From an uncultured Anaeroplasmataceae bacterium (GTDB lineage Bacteria; Bacillota_I; Bacilli_A; Acholeplasmatales; Anaeroplasmataceae): a stretch of 51,582 nucleotides of DNA. The stretch spans positions 1 through 51,582 of the forward strand of contig CAJTTN010000010.1 of NCBI GenBank assembly GCA_910579215.1, in the 5' to 3' direction. This document shows, one piece after another, positions 18,518-26,343 of the stretch. Made by a program: the position numbers and the translations under genes. Each line of letters starts with the position of its first letter. Within the stretch, counting starts at the first letter, position 1. Below the pieces are notes generated by a model. The model saw only the letters and a list, made by a program, of their open reading frames with translations, did no database searches and was not told the origin of the DNA.

Positions 18518-18539
18518 ATTATACAATAAAACGCTTTCA
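18518..18539 (-). promoter_or_regulatory. hppA promoter with cre-like site in the spacer
   Basis: Reverse strand -10 TATAAT at 18518-18523; the best -35 is a weak TTTATT 17 bases upstream. The spacer contains TGAAAGCGTTTTAT (18526-18539), a 12 of 14 match to the cre consensus. The rest of the interval to 18600 is AT-rich with no gene. Confidence 0.55.
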
Positions 18540-18625
18540 AAATAAATGTTTTTTTTGCTTAACCCCTAAAAAATGCATATTTTTTTAAATCTAAGTTACA
18601 TATTTTATAAAAATTTGTGAATTTA

Positions 18626-18634
18626 TGATATAAT
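18626..18634 (+). promoter_or_regulatory. Extended -10 promoter of the barnase-like gene
   Basis: TGATATAAT is a consensus extended -10 element; no good -35 is visible (TTATAA at 18605-18610 at best). It lies 27 bases upstream of the ATG at 18661. Confidence 0.5.
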
Positions 18635-18660
18635 AAGAAAAAATAGAAAGTAGGTTTATC

Positions 18661-19347
18661 ATGAAAAAAATCATCTTATTGATTGCCTTTTTTGTGTTAT
18701 TTGCAGGTTGTCAGCAGCAAACAACACCCCCAAATCATGAAACACCCCCAGGAATTGAAACCCCTGAAGAACAGACTTATGAGATAAGCTTTAATAGCGA
18801 TGGTGGTACTACCATTTCTTCTCAGTCCGTAAAACCGAATGCAACTGCTAAAAAGCCACAGGATCCTGTAAAGGATGGATACATCTTCCTTGGCTGGTTT
18901 TATCAAGAAAAAGAATTCGATTTTTCTACAGAAATTACCCAAAATATTACCTTAGATGCCCATTGGGAATTTATAACCTATGGTATGCCCGTAATTGAAA
19001 TCAAGTTATCATCTACTTCAGTTAACGAGGATGAATATTACACAAGTATGGAAGAGGTGGGAGCTTATATTTATACCTTTCATAAGCTACCTAGTAATTT
19101 CAAGACGAAATCTGAATTTAATAAAAATGATTATACTCCAGAAAATAAGCTGAGCACTGGAGGAGATCAATTCTTTAATCGAGAGGGGCTCTTACCAACC
19201 AAAAAGGGCAGAACCTTTACAGAATGCGATATTGATTATACAGGCTCTTCTCGAGGGATGAAAAGAATTGTATATTCCTCTGATTTTATTATCTTTTATA
19301 CCAGTACACATTATAGTAGCTTCTCTATCCTGAGGTTCTATGCATAA
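18661..19347 (+). CDS. Lipoprotein with InlB-type repeat and C-terminal barnase-family ribonuclease
   Basis: Lipoprotein signal with lipobox LFAGC (Cys17), a Pro/Thr-rich linker, one Listeria-Bacteroides (InlB B-type) repeat (about 40-104, ending with GYIFLGWF and LDAHW), then a full barnase-like domain (about 128-226). It shares with Bacillus barnase the HKLP, TKSE, GGD-F-NREG-LP and DY-x5-R segments. The catalytic set is intact: barnase K27, E73, R83, R87 and H102 correspond to K150, E188, R198, R202 and H217. It should be an active guanyl-preferring RNase displayed outside the membrane. A barstar gene overlaps its end, as expected for protection of the producer. Role unknown: nutrient RNA scavenging or attack on neighbours are both possible. 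Confidence 0.88.
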   Translation: MKKIILLIAFFVLFAGCQQQTTPPNHETPPGIETPEEQTYEISFNSDGGTTISSQSVKPNATAKKPQDPVKDGYIFLGWFYQEKEFDFSTEITQNITLDAHWEFITYGMPVIEIKLSSTSVNEDEYYTSMEEVGAYIYTFHKLPSNFKTKSEFNKNDYTPENKLSTGGDQFFNREGLLPTKKGRTFTECDIDYTGSSRGMKRIVYSSDFIIFYTSTHYSSFSILRFYA

Positions 19348-19582
19348 GCTCAGGATTGATTTAAGGCTATATCCAACAAAGCGTCTTCTTTTACAGTTTT
19401 TAGCCACACAAATAACTGATTTATTTGGTTTAAATTATGATGCATTGATTGATGCTCTTACATCCTACAAAGAACCCTTTATCATTGAACTACAAAATAT
19501 TTCCTCCTTTGAAAATCAAAAGGAGCTATTAGAAATTTTTGAAATTATTCAAACGCAAAATAATAACATTCAAATTCATTAA
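19340..19582 (+). CDS. Barstar-family ribonuclease inhibitor
   Basis: An 80-residue protein with no signal peptide. The core FGLNYDALIDALTSYKEPF aligns with barstar YGENLDALWDCLTGWVEYP, and D34 and D38 correspond to barstar D35 and D39, which plug the barnase active site. The C-terminal helix (ELLEIFEIIQTQNNN) and final strand also fit. Its ATG lies inside the last codons of the barnase gene (8-base overlap) with GAGG five bases upstream, so production is coupled to the nuclease. It acts in the cytoplasm, neutralising any RNase that has not been exported. At 80 residues it is about 10 shorter than B. amyloliquefaciens barstar. Confidence 0.82.
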   Translation: MHKLRIDLRLYPTKRLLLQFLATQITDLFGLNYDALIDALTSYKEPFIIELQNISSFENQKELLEIFEIIQTQNNNIQIH

Positions 19583-19584
19583 AA

Positions 19585-19626
19585 TAAAAAAATCTGCTTT
19601 CCTTTCGTGAAACCAGATTTTTTTAT
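19585..19626 (+). terminator. Bidirectional terminator after barstar
   Basis: AAATCTG-C-TTTC pairs with GAAA-C-CAGATTT around a short loop, with A-run on the left and T-run on the right, so it can stop both the barstar transcript and the opposing lipoprotein transcript. Confidence 0.75.
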
Positions 19627-19630
19627 TTAT

Positions 19631-21925
19631 TTACTTATTATAGTTGTTCATATTAAATAGAACTGTTCCATCCTCTAAAGTAGCAGATAGCGCGCATGCA
19701 GCAAAATTTTTCTTCGTATTCCAATTGCATAAGGCTACCTCTACCTTTAAGGTTTGACCATTATAAGCCTTAAGCCAACTATATTCTCTTCTACCATCGG
19801 AGGAATATAAGATGATTTCTTTTGAAGAATTTGGCGAAACCAAATAAACATTTCCATAAAATTGGGCTTCAACATATTTTATTTTAGCCTCAACCACGTA
19901 AACCTGAGCTGTTGCATTCTCACTCACAGAAATATCATAAAGGTCATCAATCGTCTTATCCTTTATAAAGGAAGCCGTTGAATAGGAATGATTTCCATAA
20001 AGATTAGCAACAAGCTCACAATCTGTAACAACAGCTTGACCATAATTTCCTTCTATTAATTCTTTGTAAGCAACCGTTCTTAATCCTTTCAAAACCACCT
20101 CATCACCTAAGGAGATTTTCTTCATTGTATCTGAAGTTGTACGAATAGCAATTGCCCCTGTCTCATCAATCAAATAAAATCCTGTTTGATTCGCTAAGGA
20201 AGGTCCTGCAATACCGCGTACGAATACTTCTATTTTTTCAACCTGACCATTTACATAAGGCTCAATATTGATTACCTCTTTAACCGTTTTTGTATTCTCT
20301 GGAATTTCTGTAAAGGTTACATTGATTTCCATGCTCTCTGTATATTGAATATTATTATAGGATGCTTTAACTGATATGGTTGCCTTACCAGAAGTCTTTG
20401 CATTCATGATAATTTTTCCATTCACCTCATCAAAGCTAATCACATTCGTATCACTAGAGGAATATACAAGCTTTACATCCTTAACTCCTAAAAGCTCAGA
20501 AGAAACTGAAGGAATACATTCTAATTCTGGATTACCATTATAAGCAGCAAAGAATTGATTAATTCCAAAATATTTTACAGCAAATTCAGCAGATTTATTC
20601 AAATCGAAGGTATAGCCTTCATCCTTTACCTCAATAGGTAAGAATCGCCATACACAGCCTGATCTACTAGCCTTTGCATTCATTGCAGAAAGATAAACTG
20701 TACAAATTTTTCCATCAAATTCATCTAGCCAATCAAAATCATTCCCATTGCATTGTGTATAGGTATAGGAGCCTGTCGTACCATCAATATCATAAAAATA
20801 ATAATTTACAAAGTTATGTCCATCCACTTTTTTCACTAATGCATTTACCTTGAAAATAGTTGTTGTTACATTTTCAGAAAAAGGGGTGTCTATCATTTCC
20901 TTTACTGTACTATCCAAAATCCAGTCCTTATTAAATACATGATCTGTTTTCTCATCATTTTCTAGCAAATGACCACTAGAAACTTGACAGCAGCCTTCAT
21001 ATCCAAAAAGAGCAGCACTAGCAAGCTCATCAGCTAAAATCCAATATTCCTTTATAGCGGCAAGCTTAATCTTATTTCCTATCTTTACACGTGGTGCTAT
21101 TTGAGAATCATAAACAAATATAGAGTTCGTGTCATCCACCAAATAAAATCCCGTAGGAATTTTTCCCGTTGCATAAGTAATCTGGGCAACAACACCTTCA
21201 ATAATAACCTTAGAATCCTTTTTAGCAGAACGTGCTTCCTCTATAGACATTGCAGTATATTCATTAATATCAAAAATTTGTTCCTCATGCTTAAAGGATA
21301 AAATCCACGCACTTTTCACTTCGTAGGTTCCATTGAAATTTTGTAACAAACAGGAAAGTGAAACTGTATCTCCAGCATATGGCTTATCCTCTAATTCAGC
21401 ATAGCCTTTGACACCATCCCAATCATAAGAGCCATATACATCAATAGTTCCCGTGGCATCCTTAATTGTCATTTGACCATATCCAGGATTTAAAATTTTC
21501 ACTACCTCGGCATTAATAATATAACGAACCTCTGCTTCAGCAGCTAGCCCTGCACAAATCTCTAATGCTTCTGCAATTGTAATAGTTTGCAGTTCTTGTT
21601 TAGCTTCTTCCGTCCATTTTGCATAAAGCGTAGTATTCTTTTCTAGCTTCTCACCAACATTGGCCTTTTGCGTTAACGCCGCATCGTAAAACCAGCCTTC
21701 AAAATTCCAACCCTCCTCTGTAAGATACGGAAGGGGATTAGGAAGCTTAGATACTTCTGTTAGCTTCTCTGGTTGTGCTCCATGGCCGTTGTTTTCAAAA
21801 ATTACTTCAAATGTAGTAACCTCTACAGGTGGATTTGGAGTTGGTTGGGGAGTATCCTTACAAGCTACCAAGCCAAACATAGCTGCAATTGCAACTAAGC
21901 CTAAAAGTATTTTTCTTTTTTTCAT
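19631..21925 (-). CDS. Large lipoprotein with InlB-type repeat, OB-fold-like and Ig-like modules
   Basis: The signal peptide MKKRKILLGLVAIAAMFGLVAC gives a lipidated Cys at residue 22. An InlB-type repeat follows (GWNFEGWFYDAAL ... LYAKW), then several beta-barrel modules with the GFYLVDDTNSIFVYD / GFYLIDETGAIAIRT pattern seen in OB-fold domains of surface proteins and extracellular nucleases, with an Ig-like module near 490-550. No catalytic motif was recognised, so this looks like a binding or scaffold protein. The start was set at 21925 because the paralogous signal at 1-52 begins the same way; an ATG at 21946 is in frame but has no ribosome binding site, while the 21925 ATG has AGAGGA almost touching it. 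Start remains uncertain. Confidence 0.7.
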   Translation of the reverse strand: MKKRKILLGLVAIAAMFGLVACKDTPQPTPNPPVEVTTFEVIFENNGHGAQPEKLTEVSKLPNPLPYLTEEGWNFEGWFYDAALTQKANVGEKLEKNTTLYAKWTEEAKQELQTITIAEALEICAGLAAEAEVRYIINAEVVKILNPGYGQMTIKDATGTIDVYGSYDWDGVKGYAELEDKPYAGDTVSLSCLLQNFNGTYEVKSAWILSFKHEEQIFDINEYTAMSIEEARSAKKDSKVIIEGVVAQITYATGKIPTGFYLVDDTNSIFVYDSQIAPRVKIGNKIKLAAIKEYWILADELASAALFGYEGCCQVSSGHLLENDEKTDHVFNKDWILDSTVKEMIDTPFSENVTTTIFKVNALVKKVDGHNFVNYYFYDIDGTTGSYTYTQCNGNDFDWLDEFDGKICTVYLSAMNAKASRSGCVWRFLPIEVKDEGYTFDLNKSAEFAVKYFGINQFFAAYNGNPELECIPSVSSELLGVKDVKLVYSSSDTNVISFDEVNGKIIMNAKTSGKATISVKASYNNIQYTESMEINVTFTEIPENTKTVKEVINIEPYVNGQVEKIEVFVRGIAGPSLANQTGFYLIDETGAIAIRTTSDTMKKISLGDEVVLKGLRTVAYKELIEGNYGQAVVTDCELVANLYGNHSYSTASFIKDKTIDDLYDISVSENATAQVYVVEAKIKYVEAQFYGNVYLVSPNSSKEIILYSSDGRREYSWLKAYNGQTLKVEVALCNWNTKKNFAACALSATLEDGTVLFNMNNYNK

Positions 21926-21995
21926 TCCTCTACTTGCATATTTCATATTGTACTTATAAAATACACTTATCCCTTTCTAAAAAATAATCTTTACT

Positions 21996-22139
21996 GTTGT
22001 TAGTACAAAACAACATTCATTAGACAACTAATGAAGTTAAAGTATTGTAGCTTTACGAGTTTTTTTGAATTTCTTAAAAAAATATTACTTTAAGAAAGGG
22101 GGGTCTTGCTACGATTTACTTTTCTTTACTTTGATTATA
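21996..22139 (-). promoter_or_regulatory. Structured leader of the large lipoprotein gene
   Basis: Reverse-strand TATAAT at 22134-22139 is a possible -10 (weak -35), giving a leader of about 180 bases. It contains three inverted repeats: TTTCTTAAA/TTTAAGAAA (22070-22078, 22089-22097), CATTAG/CTAATG (22018-22023, 22028-22033) and GTTGTT/AACAAC (21996-22001, 22009-22014). None matches a riboswitch class I know. No gene is visible between 21947 and 22255. Confidence 0.35.
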
Positions 22140-22255
22140 CTACAAAAAAAGAAAAAGAAAAATACATTTTTTTCTAATTCAACAAAAAGTTTTTTCTTCT
22201 ACTCCCTATTGGAAAAAAATGTTAAAATATGCGCTTAAAACCTTTGAATTAAATG

Positions 22256-22284
22256 TTGACTTTACTAGTATAATTTGATATAAT
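22256..22284 (+). promoter_or_regulatory. Promoter of tRNA-Cys
   Basis: -35 TTGACT (22256-22261), exactly 17 bases, -10 TATAAT (22279-22284): a near-consensus sigma-A promoter. The expected start site is about 22290-22291, the first base of the leader repeat described separately. Confidence 0.85.
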
Positions 22285-22289
22285 CTTTC

Positions 22290-22414
22290 ATGGCGTAAAT
22301 GGTACTGATTTATGGCCCTGTAGCCAAGTGGTAAGGCATGGCACTGCAACTGCTTGATCGTTGGTTCGAATCCGATCGGGGCCTCCATACAAGTGAGTCC
22401 GCCATTTACGCCAT
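22290..22414 (+). repeat. Inverted repeat joining the two ends of the tRNA-Cys transcript
   Basis: ATGGCGTAAATGG (22290-22302) in the 5' leader is perfectly complementary to CCATTTACGCCAT (22402-22414) in the 3' trailer. The left arm begins at the predicted transcription start and the right arm is followed by six Ts, so the tRNA would sit in the loop of a 13-bp helix that could also act as a terminator stem. Confidence 0.8.
22314..22387 (+). tRNA. tRNA-Cys (GCA)
   Basis: A 74-base cloverleaf: acceptor GGCCCTG/CGGGGCC, D-arm GCC/GGC, anticodon loop CTGCAAC with GCA, T-loop TTCGAAT, encoded CCA end. The outermost pair of the anticodon stem (T-T) is mismatched and the next pair is G-T, the only irregularity. 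It stands alone under its own promoter. Confidence 0.93.
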
Positions 22415-22422
22415 TTTTTCTT

Positions 22423-22450
22423 GATGAAGTTTTCTTCATCTTTTTATTTT
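22423..22450 (+). terminator. Terminator after tRNA-Cys
   Basis: GATGAAG (22423-22429) / CTTCATC (22434-22440) with a TTTT loop, followed by TTTTTATTTT. Confidence 0.85.
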
Positions 22451-22458
22451 TTCTCTTT

Positions 22459-22500
22459 TTGGCACTCATATATTGACAGTGCCAAAAATAAGAGTATAAT
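22459..22500 (+). promoter_or_regulatory. clpB promoter with CIRCE-like HrcA operator
   Basis: TTGGCACTC-N9-CAGTGCCAA (22459-22485) is a variant of the CIRCE element TTAGCACTC-N9-GAGTGCTAA with the correct nine-base spacer; the repeat extends outward to TTTTTGGCACT/AGTGCCAAAAA. It overlaps a consensus promoter, -35 TTGACA (22473-22478), 16 bases, -10 TATAAT (22495-22500). HrcA repression of clpB is therefore predicted. Confidence 0.82.
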
Positions 22501-22541
22501 ATAAGTGTGGTTGGGAAAAAATAGAAAAAGGAGGCTTTATT

Positions 22542-24647
22542 ATGGACCAACAAAATTATGCAGAAGAAAATGTTTTAGAAAAATATGGGAGAAATGTTGT
22601 AGAGCTTGCTAGAAATGGAAAAATAGATCCTGTCATAGGTAGAGATGAAGAAATTCGTCGTATAATAAAAATTCTTTCAAGAAAAACTAAAAACAATCCT
22701 GTTTTAATAGGAGAACCAGGTGTCGGTAAGACCGCCATAATTGAAGGTCTGGCAAGACGAATTGTAGCTAATGATGTTCCTTCTTCTTTAAAGGATAAGG
22801 AAATTTTTGAACTGGATATGGGTGCCTTAGTTGCAGGTGCTAAATATCGTGGAGAATTTGAGGAACGTTTAAAGGCTGTTTTAAATAAGATTAAGGAATC
22901 TGACGGAAATATCATCATGTTTATTGATGAAATCCATTTGATTGTAGGCGCAGGAAAAACAGATGGAGCCTTAGATGCATCTAATATGCTTAAGCCCATG
23001 CTTGCACGAGGAGAATTGCATTGTATAGGTGCTACTACTCTAAAGGAATATCGAGAATACATAGAAAAGGATAGTGCTTTAGAAAGACGTTTTCAAAAGG
23101 TGCTAGTAAGTGAGCCAACCGTATTAGATACGATTTCTATTTTAAGAGGAATAAAAGAGAGATTTGAGCTTCATCATGGTGTAGCAATTTCAGACACAGC
23201 TGTTGTTGCAGCAGCTACACTTTCTAATCGTTACATTACAGATAGATTTTTACCTGATAAGGCAATTGATTTAATTGATGAGGCTTGTGCTTCTTGTCGT
23301 ATGGAGTTAGATTCAAAACCAGCACAGCTAGATGATATTGATCGTAAAATAGCACAATTAAAAATTGAACAAATGGCGTTAAAAAAAGAAAATGATGCTA
23401 TATCAAAAAAGCGCTTAGAAAGTATCAACGAGGAATTATCTCTTTTAGAAATCGAAGCAAAGCAACTCAGCGAAAAATGGCAAAAGGAAAAACAACAATT
23501 ACTGCATTTTAAGGAGTTGAAAAAGACATTAGATCAAAATCGCTTTGAATTAGAAAAAGCTTTTAACGAAGGAAATTACAAGCTAGCCTCTGAGCTACAG
23601 TACTCTAAAATACCTTCCTTAGAAAAAGAAATAAGAGAATATCAAAACCGCAGTAAGGAAAATCATCTTCTTTCCGAAGCTGTAGATGAGGAGGATATTG
23701 CTTCAGTTGTAGCAAAGTGGACGAATATTCCTATATCCAAATTAATGCAAGGAGAAAAGGATAAAATCTTACATTTAAAGGAAACTCTAGAAAAACGTGT
23801 GATAGGACAGGAGGAGGCTGTAAGTCTAGTTAGTGATGCCATCATTCGCCAACGAGCAGGGATAAAGGATGAAAATCGTCCAATAGGTTCATTTCTATTT
23901 TTAGGTCCTACAGGCGTAGGAAAAACAGAGCTAGCCAAGGCATTGGCTGATGCATTATTTGATAGTGAATCTCACATCGTTAGAATAGATATGTCTGAAT
24001 TCATGGAATCCCATAGTGTGGCTAAGCTTATTGGTGCCCCTCCTGGATATATTGGTTATGATGAGGGAGGACAATTGACGGAAAAGGTAAGACGTAACCC
24101 TTATTCTATAATACTATTTGATGAAATAGAAAAAGCACATCACGACGTATTTAACCTGCTTCTTCAAATTTTAGACGATGGACGTCTATCTGATTCTCAA
24201 GGAAGAACTGTAGATTTTAAGAATACCATCATTATTATGACCTCTAATATTGGAAGCGAGCTTCTTCTATCCGAAGGAAGCGAAAAGGATATCTCCTCCA
24301 TCCTAAAGCAATATTTTAAACCAGAATTTTTAAATCGAATTGATGAAATTATTACGTTTCATCCTCTAACTAAAGATGTACAAATAAAAATAGTTTCAAA
24401 AATGTTAACGGATCTAGATATGAGGCTTTTAGCACAGGGAATTAATATTACTTTTACAGATGCTTTAAAAAAATATATTCTTGAACAAAGCTTTAATTTA
24501 GAGTTTGGAGCAAGACCAGTAAAGAGATACATTCAAAAGCATATCGAAACCTTTGTAGCTATGAAACTTATTTCTAATGAAATACATCCAGGAGTAGAGT
24601 ATGTTTTGGATGCATGTAATAATGAAATTCGTATGCTTACAAAATAA
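22542..24647 (+). CDS. clpB: ClpB disaggregase lacking the N-terminal domain
   Basis: A 701-residue two-ring AAA+ protein. First AAA domain: Walker A GEPGVGKT (57-64), pore loop KYRGEF (101-106), Walker B around 127-131. A long middle coiled-coil (about 255-385) of the ClpB type follows. Second AAA domain: Walker A GPTGVGKT (455-462), pore loop GYIGY (502-506), Walker B around 524-528. With the M-domain propeller and no ClpP-binding loop seen, it is a disaggregase working with DnaK, not a protease subunit. The ~150-residue N domain is absent: the protein begins just before the first AAA domain, with a strong AGGAGG ribosome binding site, so it is a genuine short form. Its expression is controlled by a CIRCE-like operator. 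Confidence 0.92.
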   Translation: MDQQNYAEENVLEKYGRNVVELARNGKIDPVIGRDEEIRRIIKILSRKTKNNPVLIGEPGVGKTAIIEGLARRIVANDVPSSLKDKEIFELDMGALVAGAKYRGEFEERLKAVLNKIKESDGNIIMFIDEIHLIVGAGKTDGALDASNMLKPMLARGELHCIGATTLKEYREYIEKDSALERRFQKVLVSEPTVLDTISILRGIKERFELHHGVAISDTAVVAAATLSNRYITDRFLPDKAIDLIDEACASCRMELDSKPAQLDDIDRKIAQLKIEQMALKKENDAISKKRLESINEELSLLEIEAKQLSEKWQKEKQQLLHFKELKKTLDQNRFELEKAFNEGNYKLASELQYSKIPSLEKEIREYQNRSKENHLLSEAVDEEDIASVVAKWTNIPISKLMQGEKDKILHLKETLEKRVIGQEEAVSLVSDAIIRQRAGIKDENRPIGSFLFLGPTGVGKTELAKALADALFDSESHIVRIDMSEFMESHSVAKLIGAPPGYIGYDEGGQLTEKVRRNPYSIILFDEIEKAHHDVFNLLLQILDDGRLSDSQGRTVDFKNTIIIMTSNIGSELLLSEGSEKDISSILKQYFKPEFLNRIDEIITFHPLTKDVQIKIVSKMLTDLDMRLLAQGINITFTDALKKYILEQSFNLEFGARPVKRYIQKHIETFVAMKLISNEIHPGVEYVLDACNNEIRMLTK

Positions 24648-24670
24648 TCGTTTCATATCTCTCATTTTGG

Positions 24671-24705
24671 GCGTGATTAAATCTTTAATCACGCTTTATT
24701 TTTTT
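24671..24705 (+). terminator. Terminator of clpB
   Basis: GCGTGATTAA (24671-24680) / TTAATCACGC (24685-24694), loop ATCT, then TTTATTTTTTT. Confidence 0.9.
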
Positions 24706-24773
24706 AGACCATTTCATATTTATAGAATGATTTTAGCTTGTAAAGAATAAGATTTTTACTAGAGGTGTCTTTT

Positions 24774-25229
24774 ATGAAACTTATTAAAACTCTTAGTCTT
24801 TTTATCATCTTTTTGTTATTATATTTCCTCCCAATTTTTTTATTCAAGGCAGATACAAGCTTTTATAATACAATCTCTAAGCCCCAATATGCTCCACCTA
24901 GCTGGTTATTTAAGGTGATATGGCCTATTTTATATGCTATCTTTAGCTTTTATCTGGCATATCATTTAATTTATAAAGCCTTGGCAAAGGAACTCATTTT
25001 ATACTTTCTTCTAAACTATATCATTAGCTTCTTTTTTATCAAAGTATTCTTTATAGATAAGGATTTTTTCCTTTCCTTTGCTGTAACCTTCTGCTCCTTT
25101 ATTTCTGGTTTATTTATCCTTATCACAACCCTTAAGGATTCAAAAAGAGATTTCTTGTATTTTTTACCCTATGTTCTATGGACACTATATGCTTCCATAC
25201 TTATGGCAAACATTTATCTAATCCAATAA
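24774..25229 (+). CDS. tspO: TspO/MBR family membrane protein
   Basis: About 151 residues with five hydrophobic helices. The family pattern is visible: ISKPQYAPPSWLFKVIWPILYAIF (loop 1 and start of helix 2) and FLPYVLWTLYASILMANIYL (helix 5). TspO proteins bind porphyrins and have roles in stress or tetrapyrrole handling; the specific role here is unknown. It is shorter in aromatic residues than many members. The start was chosen at 24774 because AGAGGTG lies six bases upstream; a GTG at 24765 overlaps that site. Confidence 0.78.
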   Translation: MKLIKTLSLFIIFLLLYFLPIFLFKADTSFYNTISKPQYAPPSWLFKVIWPILYAIFSFYLAYHLIYKALAKELILYFLLNYIISFFFIKVFFIDKDFFLSFAVTFCSFISGLFILITTLKDSKRDFLYFLPYVLWTLYASILMANIYLIQ

Positions 25230-25280
25230 AATTGTTCTTATATCCTATGCATTGCATAAACTTAAATTAGGTGATATAGC

Positions 25281-26303
25281 TTGAAAAAAGGTGTTCTACT
25301 ATTTATTTTATGTTTCCTTTGTTGTCTACCTGTATATGGAATTTCTAATCTAGATTCTGGTTTTATTGTTCTTGAAGCAACGACCAATCGTATTTTAGAA
25401 GGAAACAATATTAATAAGCAATACTTAGTTGCGTCAACTGCTAAAATAATGACAGCAATAACAGCGATAGAAAATTATAGCTTAGAGGAAAAAATTACAG
25501 TGACAAAAGCAGATACCTTAGAGGTAGGCTCAAAAGTCTATCTTAAAGAACAAGAAATCTTAACAAGAAAGGATTTGCTTTATGCACTTATGCTACGCTC
25601 AGCAAATGATGCAGCCTCTGCATTGAGTGGCAATAACTCTAAAGAATTTATCAAACAAATGAATGATATGGCTAAAAAAATAGGAATGAAAAATAGCGTA
25701 TTTACCAACGCCTCTGGGCTAGACGAAAAGGAATATAACCTTTCTACAGCTTATGATATGGCTTTATTAAGTGCTTACGCTTCAAAAAATGAAACCTTTG
25801 TAGCCATATCCTCTGCACATCAATACAAATGTAATACAAAGGAATCTAGTTATAGCTGGCACAATAAGCATAAGTTAGTTTCTAGTGATCAGGAATTTTT
25901 ATGGGGTAAAACCGGTTTTACTAAGCGTTCAAAAAGAATCTTAGTTTCTAATTATATCAAAGAAAATAAAAATTTAATTATCGTAACCATCAATGATGGG
26001 AATGATTGGAATCATCATAGAAATCTAGCGCACGACAATTCTAAATATAGCTTTGTTACGATATTTAAAAAAGGAGTTTATGACACCAAAAAGGATGTAA
26101 CCTACTACATTCATATTCCAAAGGATATTGTAATTCCGATTAAAAACAAAGAAAAAGAAAAAATCAGTATGAGCTTTACGCTTTACAAGGACTATGCCAT
26201 TTTAAATGTATTTCTAAATGATATGCTCATTTTAAAACAATCTATAGAGATATTCAGCAAAGAAACCTTTGATATAGATTTGGTTATTGATATTTTCAAA
26301 TAG
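25281..26303 (+). CDS. D-alanyl-D-alanine carboxypeptidase (S11, DacF/PBP5-like)
   Basis: A signal peptide (about 1-20) is followed by the three penicillin-binding motifs: STAK (S52, K55), SAN (107-109) and KTG (210-212). It trims the terminal D-Ala from peptidoglycan stem peptides outside the membrane. The C-terminal ~90 residues form the usual beta domain, but no clear amphipathic membrane anchor is seen. The start is TTG at 25281 with AGGTG seven bases upstream. DacF-type enzymes in sporulating Bacilli act in the forespore cortex; here a vegetative role is equally likely. Confidence 0.88.
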   Translation: MKKGVLLFILCFLCCLPVYGISNLDSGFIVLEATTNRILEGNNINKQYLVASTAKIMTAITAIENYSLEEKITVTKADTLEVGSKVYLKEQEILTRKDLLYALMLRSANDAASALSGNNSKEFIKQMNDMAKKIGMKNSVFTNASGLDEKEYNLSTAYDMALLSAYASKNETFVAISSAHQYKCNTKESSYSWHNKHKLVSSDQEFLWGKTGFTKRSKRILVSNYIKENKNLIIVTINDGNDWNHHRNLAHDNSKYSFVTIFKKGVYDTKKDVTYYIHIPKDIVIPIKNKEKEKISMSFTLYKDYAILNVFLNDMLILKQSIEIFSKETFDIDLVIDIFK

Positions 26304-26333
26304 AAAAAACTTCACTTGAATGTGAAGTTTTTT
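26304..26333 (+). terminator. Bidirectional terminator between dac and CoA-disulfide reductase genes
   Basis: AAAAAACTTCAC (26304-26315) / GTGAAGTTTTTT (26322-26333) around a 6-base loop; perfect and T-flanked on both strands. Confidence 0.9.
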
Positions 26334-26343
26334 CTCTCTACTT

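Noticed and set aside
22206..22553. Reverse-strand open frame of 115 codons
   Set aside because: It runs across tRNA-Cys, its terminator and the clpB promoter, and has no plausible protein features.
22542..24647. ClpC-type protease partner
   Set aside because: The long middle domain and sequence match ClpB; no ClpP-binding loop was seen.
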